In this document: positions 61,112 to 64,000 of the stretch, piece by piece
Layout of the letters: each line of letters opens with the position of its first letter
Numbering within the stretch: the first letter of the stretch is position 1
Source of the DNA: Sinotaia quadrata
Taxonomy: Eukaryota; Mollusca; Gastropoda; Architaenioglossa; Viviparidae
Direction: 5' to 3'
Assembly (NCBI GenBank): GCA_028829895.1
Contig: CM054183.1
Location: 15,595,975-15,659,974, forward strand
DNA length: 64,000 nucleotides
Notes under the pieces: generated by a model
Seen by the model: the letters and a program-made list of their open reading frames with translations, nothing else
What the model was told of the DNA's origin: nothing
Databases searched by the model: none
Program-made: the position numbers and the translations under genes

Positions 61112-61305
61112 TTAACTGGTTACATTGTACGCCGTAATTAATACAGTTTCATTAATAAGGTTTGTTTTTAACCACTTAACTGGTTACATTGTATGCCGTA
61201 ATTAATACAGTTTCATTAATAAGGTTTGTTTTTAACCACTTAACTGGTTACATTGTATGCCGTAATTAATACAGTTTCAATAATAAGGTTTGTTTTTAAC
61301 CACTT
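61112..61305. repeat. 64-bp tandem repeat, 3 copies
   Basis: AACTGGTTACATTGTATGCC, GTAATTAATACAGTTTCATT and AATAAGGTTTGTTTTTAACC units, nearly identical. Confidence 0.95.
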
Positions 61306-61324
61306 TGTTCAGCATGCTCGTGAA

Positions 61325-61470
61325 CGAGTGAAGATGTGTCATCTCTGCTTATTAAGCAAATACATGTATTGCCACAACCCCTGAGTGAAGATGTGAAGAT
61401 GAGTGAACGAGTGAAGATGTGTCATCTCTGCTTATTTAAGCAAATACATGTATTACCACATCCCCTGAGT
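61325..61470. repeat. About 77-90 bp duplicated segment
   Basis: GAACGAGTGAAGATGTGTCA, TCTCTGCTTATT and AAGCAAATACATGTATT occur twice, separated by a GAGTGAAGATG spacer. Confidence 0.85.
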
Positions 61471-61589
61471 GATAAGAAAGAATACACACAATGAAGACTA
61501 AATAGGAAATTGCTTGATTGCGCTGTGGATTGTAAAGAGTAGACTTTTTGGCTCATTGACTGCATTGCCATAACTATACCGTGACTTCT

Positions 61590-62260
61590 TCACCTCTGTA
61601 TCCTGTTCTAAAGAACCGAGTGAACCGCCAGCTTTACCACTAGTACTCTGGTCCCTAAAGAACCGAGTGGACCGCCAGCCTTACCACTAGTACCCTGTTC
61701 CCTAAAGAACAGAGTGGACCGCCAGCTTTACCACTAGTACCCAGTTCCCTAAAGAACAGAGTGGACCAATAGCTTTACATCTATTTGTTATTCTTTACCT
61801 TTATTTTTACTATATTTTTTTGTTGAACAGTCTTCCTAAGTTTTGAGAGAGCACATTGTTTCTACTGAAATGTGTAAAATTGCTTTGTTAAATCGCTTTT
61901 GACTCTCACACATTATTTTAATGTAATTCTTTATTGAAGTATAAATCTTTTGTTGTTATATTCCCCACAGCTGTTCTCTAAAGAACCGAATGGATCACCC
62001 GCTTTACCTCTAGTACCTGTTCCCTAAAGAACTGCCAGCTTTACCTCTAATACTCTGTTCCCTAAATAGCTGAGTGGACCGCCAGCTTTGCCTCTATTAC
62101 CCTGTTCCCTAAAAGGCTGAGTGGACCGCCAGCTTTACCTCTAGTACCATGTTCCCTAAAAGGCTGAGTGGACCCCCAGCTTTTCCTCTAGTATCCTGTT
62201 CCTAAACGTCCGAGTGGACCCCCAGCTTCTCCTAGTACCAAATTCCCTTAAGGACCTAGT
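61590..62260. repeat. About 46-bp minisatellite in two blocks around a unique segment
   Basis: Units (TTCCCTAAAGAACCGAGTGG, ACCGCCAGCTTTACCACTAG, TACCCTG) run from 61600 to about 61775 and resume from about 61970 to 62260. The 61780-61968 segment between them is non-repetitive and AT-rich. Confidence 0.93.
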
Positions 62261-62667
62261 AGACTTCCAAATTATCCTTGATGCATCTCTACCTCGGAGT
62301 TGAGTGGACTTTAATGCATCTAAAATGATTAACAAATCAAGATACTGGCTAAGAACGTGTGGTGACGATAAATGACGAGACAGTGGACTTTGACAACATT
62401 CAGACAAATGCACGCATATTGAGTTGCATAGTGATGAAAAGTTTTAAATGACTTTGGTTGTATTATTTTCGTTGATGAGTTTAATTCCCTGACTAACGTT
62501 ACGTGCATGTCTATATTCTTTCCGTTTATTAATTAACGTGTTGCTTTTTTTTTTACATGACACTGAGTGTTCAGGGTAAGGGAGGGGGACTTCCACACCT
62601 GCGACTTCTGAAATTCTTCACTGATTTTTTGTGGATTTCATTGGAGATTGTATCAATTTGATAGATT

Positions 62668-62840
62668 TGCGTGCATGTGTGTTGGCTTAGCAATAGCATG
62701 TGTATGTGTGTTGGCTTAGCATGTGTATGTGTGTTGGCTTAGCATGTGTATGTGTGTTGGCTTAGCATGTGTATGTGTGTTGGCTTAGCATGTGTGCGTC
62801 TATGTTGTCTAAGCATGCGTATGTTAGTTGTCTAAGCGTC
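62668..62840. repeat. 23-bp minisatellite, about 6-7 copies
   Basis: The unit is CATGTGTATGTGTGTTGGCT followed by TAG. The right-hand copies are diverged. Confidence 0.93.
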
Positions 62841-63444
62841 CGTATGTGTGAGAATATACGTGTTTTTTGAAGAGAAAGGGAAACTCTATGTGTAAATTTG
62901 TCAGGCAAGCAATGCTTGTTTCAAAACAAATATTTGCTAAAACCCAGTGCTAGTTTCATATCAACAAGTCTAGGGATTAGAGTAAGGTAAGATAATCTTT
63001 CATCACGTCAAAAGTCGAGCATTGTCGTGAACTGTAATGGGTAGTCGGTCAAATAAATCTATCACTAAGTATCTCCTTATGCTCTGGAATAGAAAGGAAT
63101 AATGAAGCATTCCTTACGCACTCAGTTGGTGAGGTTTCACTTATCAAAGTCACTCCTCCCCTTTTTGAATTGAACTGTCTTTTTTTATCTCAAAAATGTA
63201 TTAATAAGTCATTGCATATTGCCATGAACCGTGCTTTCTAGCTATTTTCGTATCTGAGTGTATCTGTTCATCATTTGTTAAAGCTTGTTTTCGTTAGACG
63301 CATAGATTCTACTGATAAAACATGAACGGTGTCATTATCCCAGATTTAAAAAAAATATTGATAATTTAACATTCCTGTGTAATTACATAAAAGTCAAAGT
63401 ATAGCTTCCGTGGAGCTTATGTATACATACAGTTTGGGCATAGT

Positions 63445-63540
63445 TAATTCGTTTTCTACTGATAATTTTGGCATAAACATTTCGTTGTCTACTGACAATT
63501 TTGGCACAAACATTTCATTTTCTATTGACAATTTTGACAA
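63445..63540. repeat. About 33-bp repeat, 3 copies
   Basis: TTTCTACTGACAATTTTGGC and ACAAACATTTCATT units. Confidence 0.8.
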
Positions 63541-63894
63541 GTAAAAATAGAAAGAATATTTTTAATTAACCATAACCGGCTTTCTATGTTAAAGTAAGAA
63601 TAATAAATATATTTCGGCCACTAGTTCAACAATATTGTGCTTTTAAAAATAAATATGATGATTACTGCCTGTTTATGATATTTATTTTGTAAAAGTTACT
63701 TAATTCACCTTCCAGACAGATTCAAAAGAGCGAATTCACACTGTACAAATGGAAGAGTATTTGAATGGTATAGACGCATATATTAAGTATTACTAATTTT
63801 TTTAATTTCCATATTATTTAATGTCCAGTACAAAAATAAGCTTTGGAAAATTGATGGAGTTTGCCAAACTCTTCTGAAAATTTGAATGTGCTCT

Positions 63895-63921
63895 TGGCCA
63901 CAAAAAGGTTGTGAACCACTG
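63895..63921. mobile_element. Possible hAT-type terminus
   Basis: Read inverted, this is CAGTGGTTCACAACCTTTTT, a typical hAT (Charlie-like) end. The opposite end was not found in the window, so the element is partial or decayed. Confidence 0.4.
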
Positions 63922-64000
63922 TAATAGAACATGCGTGTTCCGCTAACGTAAAGCGACTCACAAGTTGATGCTGTTAATGGTCTCCCTTTCCTTTCTCCCG

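Overview
The window is eukaryotic nuclear DNA. It is AT-rich, with spliced genes, long introns, dinucleotide and tetranucleotide microsatellites, relics of LINE, mariner and hAT-type elements, and an unusually large number of minisatellites with units of about 20-100 bp. The two recognisable genes are an IL-17-like cytokine and an NLR carrying a DZIP3-type HEPN domain. Together they suggest an invertebrate, most likely a mollusc, perhaps a gastropod. This is inference from gene families; no species marker is present.

The main content is one large minus-strand gene between 44786 and 22722. I assembled it from eleven coding exons. Every junction has a GT donor and an AG acceptor, all reading phases agree, and the model gives 1177 codons plus a stop. 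In order, the protein has a DZIP3-like HEPN domain (about residues 25-205), a basic linker, a CARD (about 252-345), a NACHT ATPase (P-loop at 426-433, Walker B around 503-511, TSRPD sensor at 535-539), a winged-helix/helical region and a short C-terminal leucine-rich repeat region. This is a tripartite intracellular immune receptor with an extra N-terminal HEPN module. The HEPN active-site motif looks lost.

About 9.5 kb downstream on the same strand (13108-12500) is an IL-17-family cytokine with the usual cysteine framework. The two genes therefore place a probable intracellular sensor near a secreted inflammatory cytokine. Co-regulation is only a suggestion.

Layout: 1-12.3 kb holds one unrecognised minus-strand ORF (2449-1937), a weak exon candidate (3449-3255), a LINE tail and several minisatellites. 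12.5-13.1 kb is the IL-17 gene. 13.4-22.5 kb is almost wholly tandem repeats and non-coding DNA. 22.7-44.8 kb is the NLR gene, whose introns hold repeats, a 2-kb element with 45-bp inverted ends, a hAT-like MITE with a target duplication, a hairpin, and a minisatellite that has copied the exon 2 splice acceptor. 44.8-64 kb has no gene I can support. It holds minisatellites, a decayed mariner transposase, further MITE-like elements and plain AT-rich DNA.

All exon boundaries come from reading splice motifs and phase by eye; no transcript or database evidence was available.
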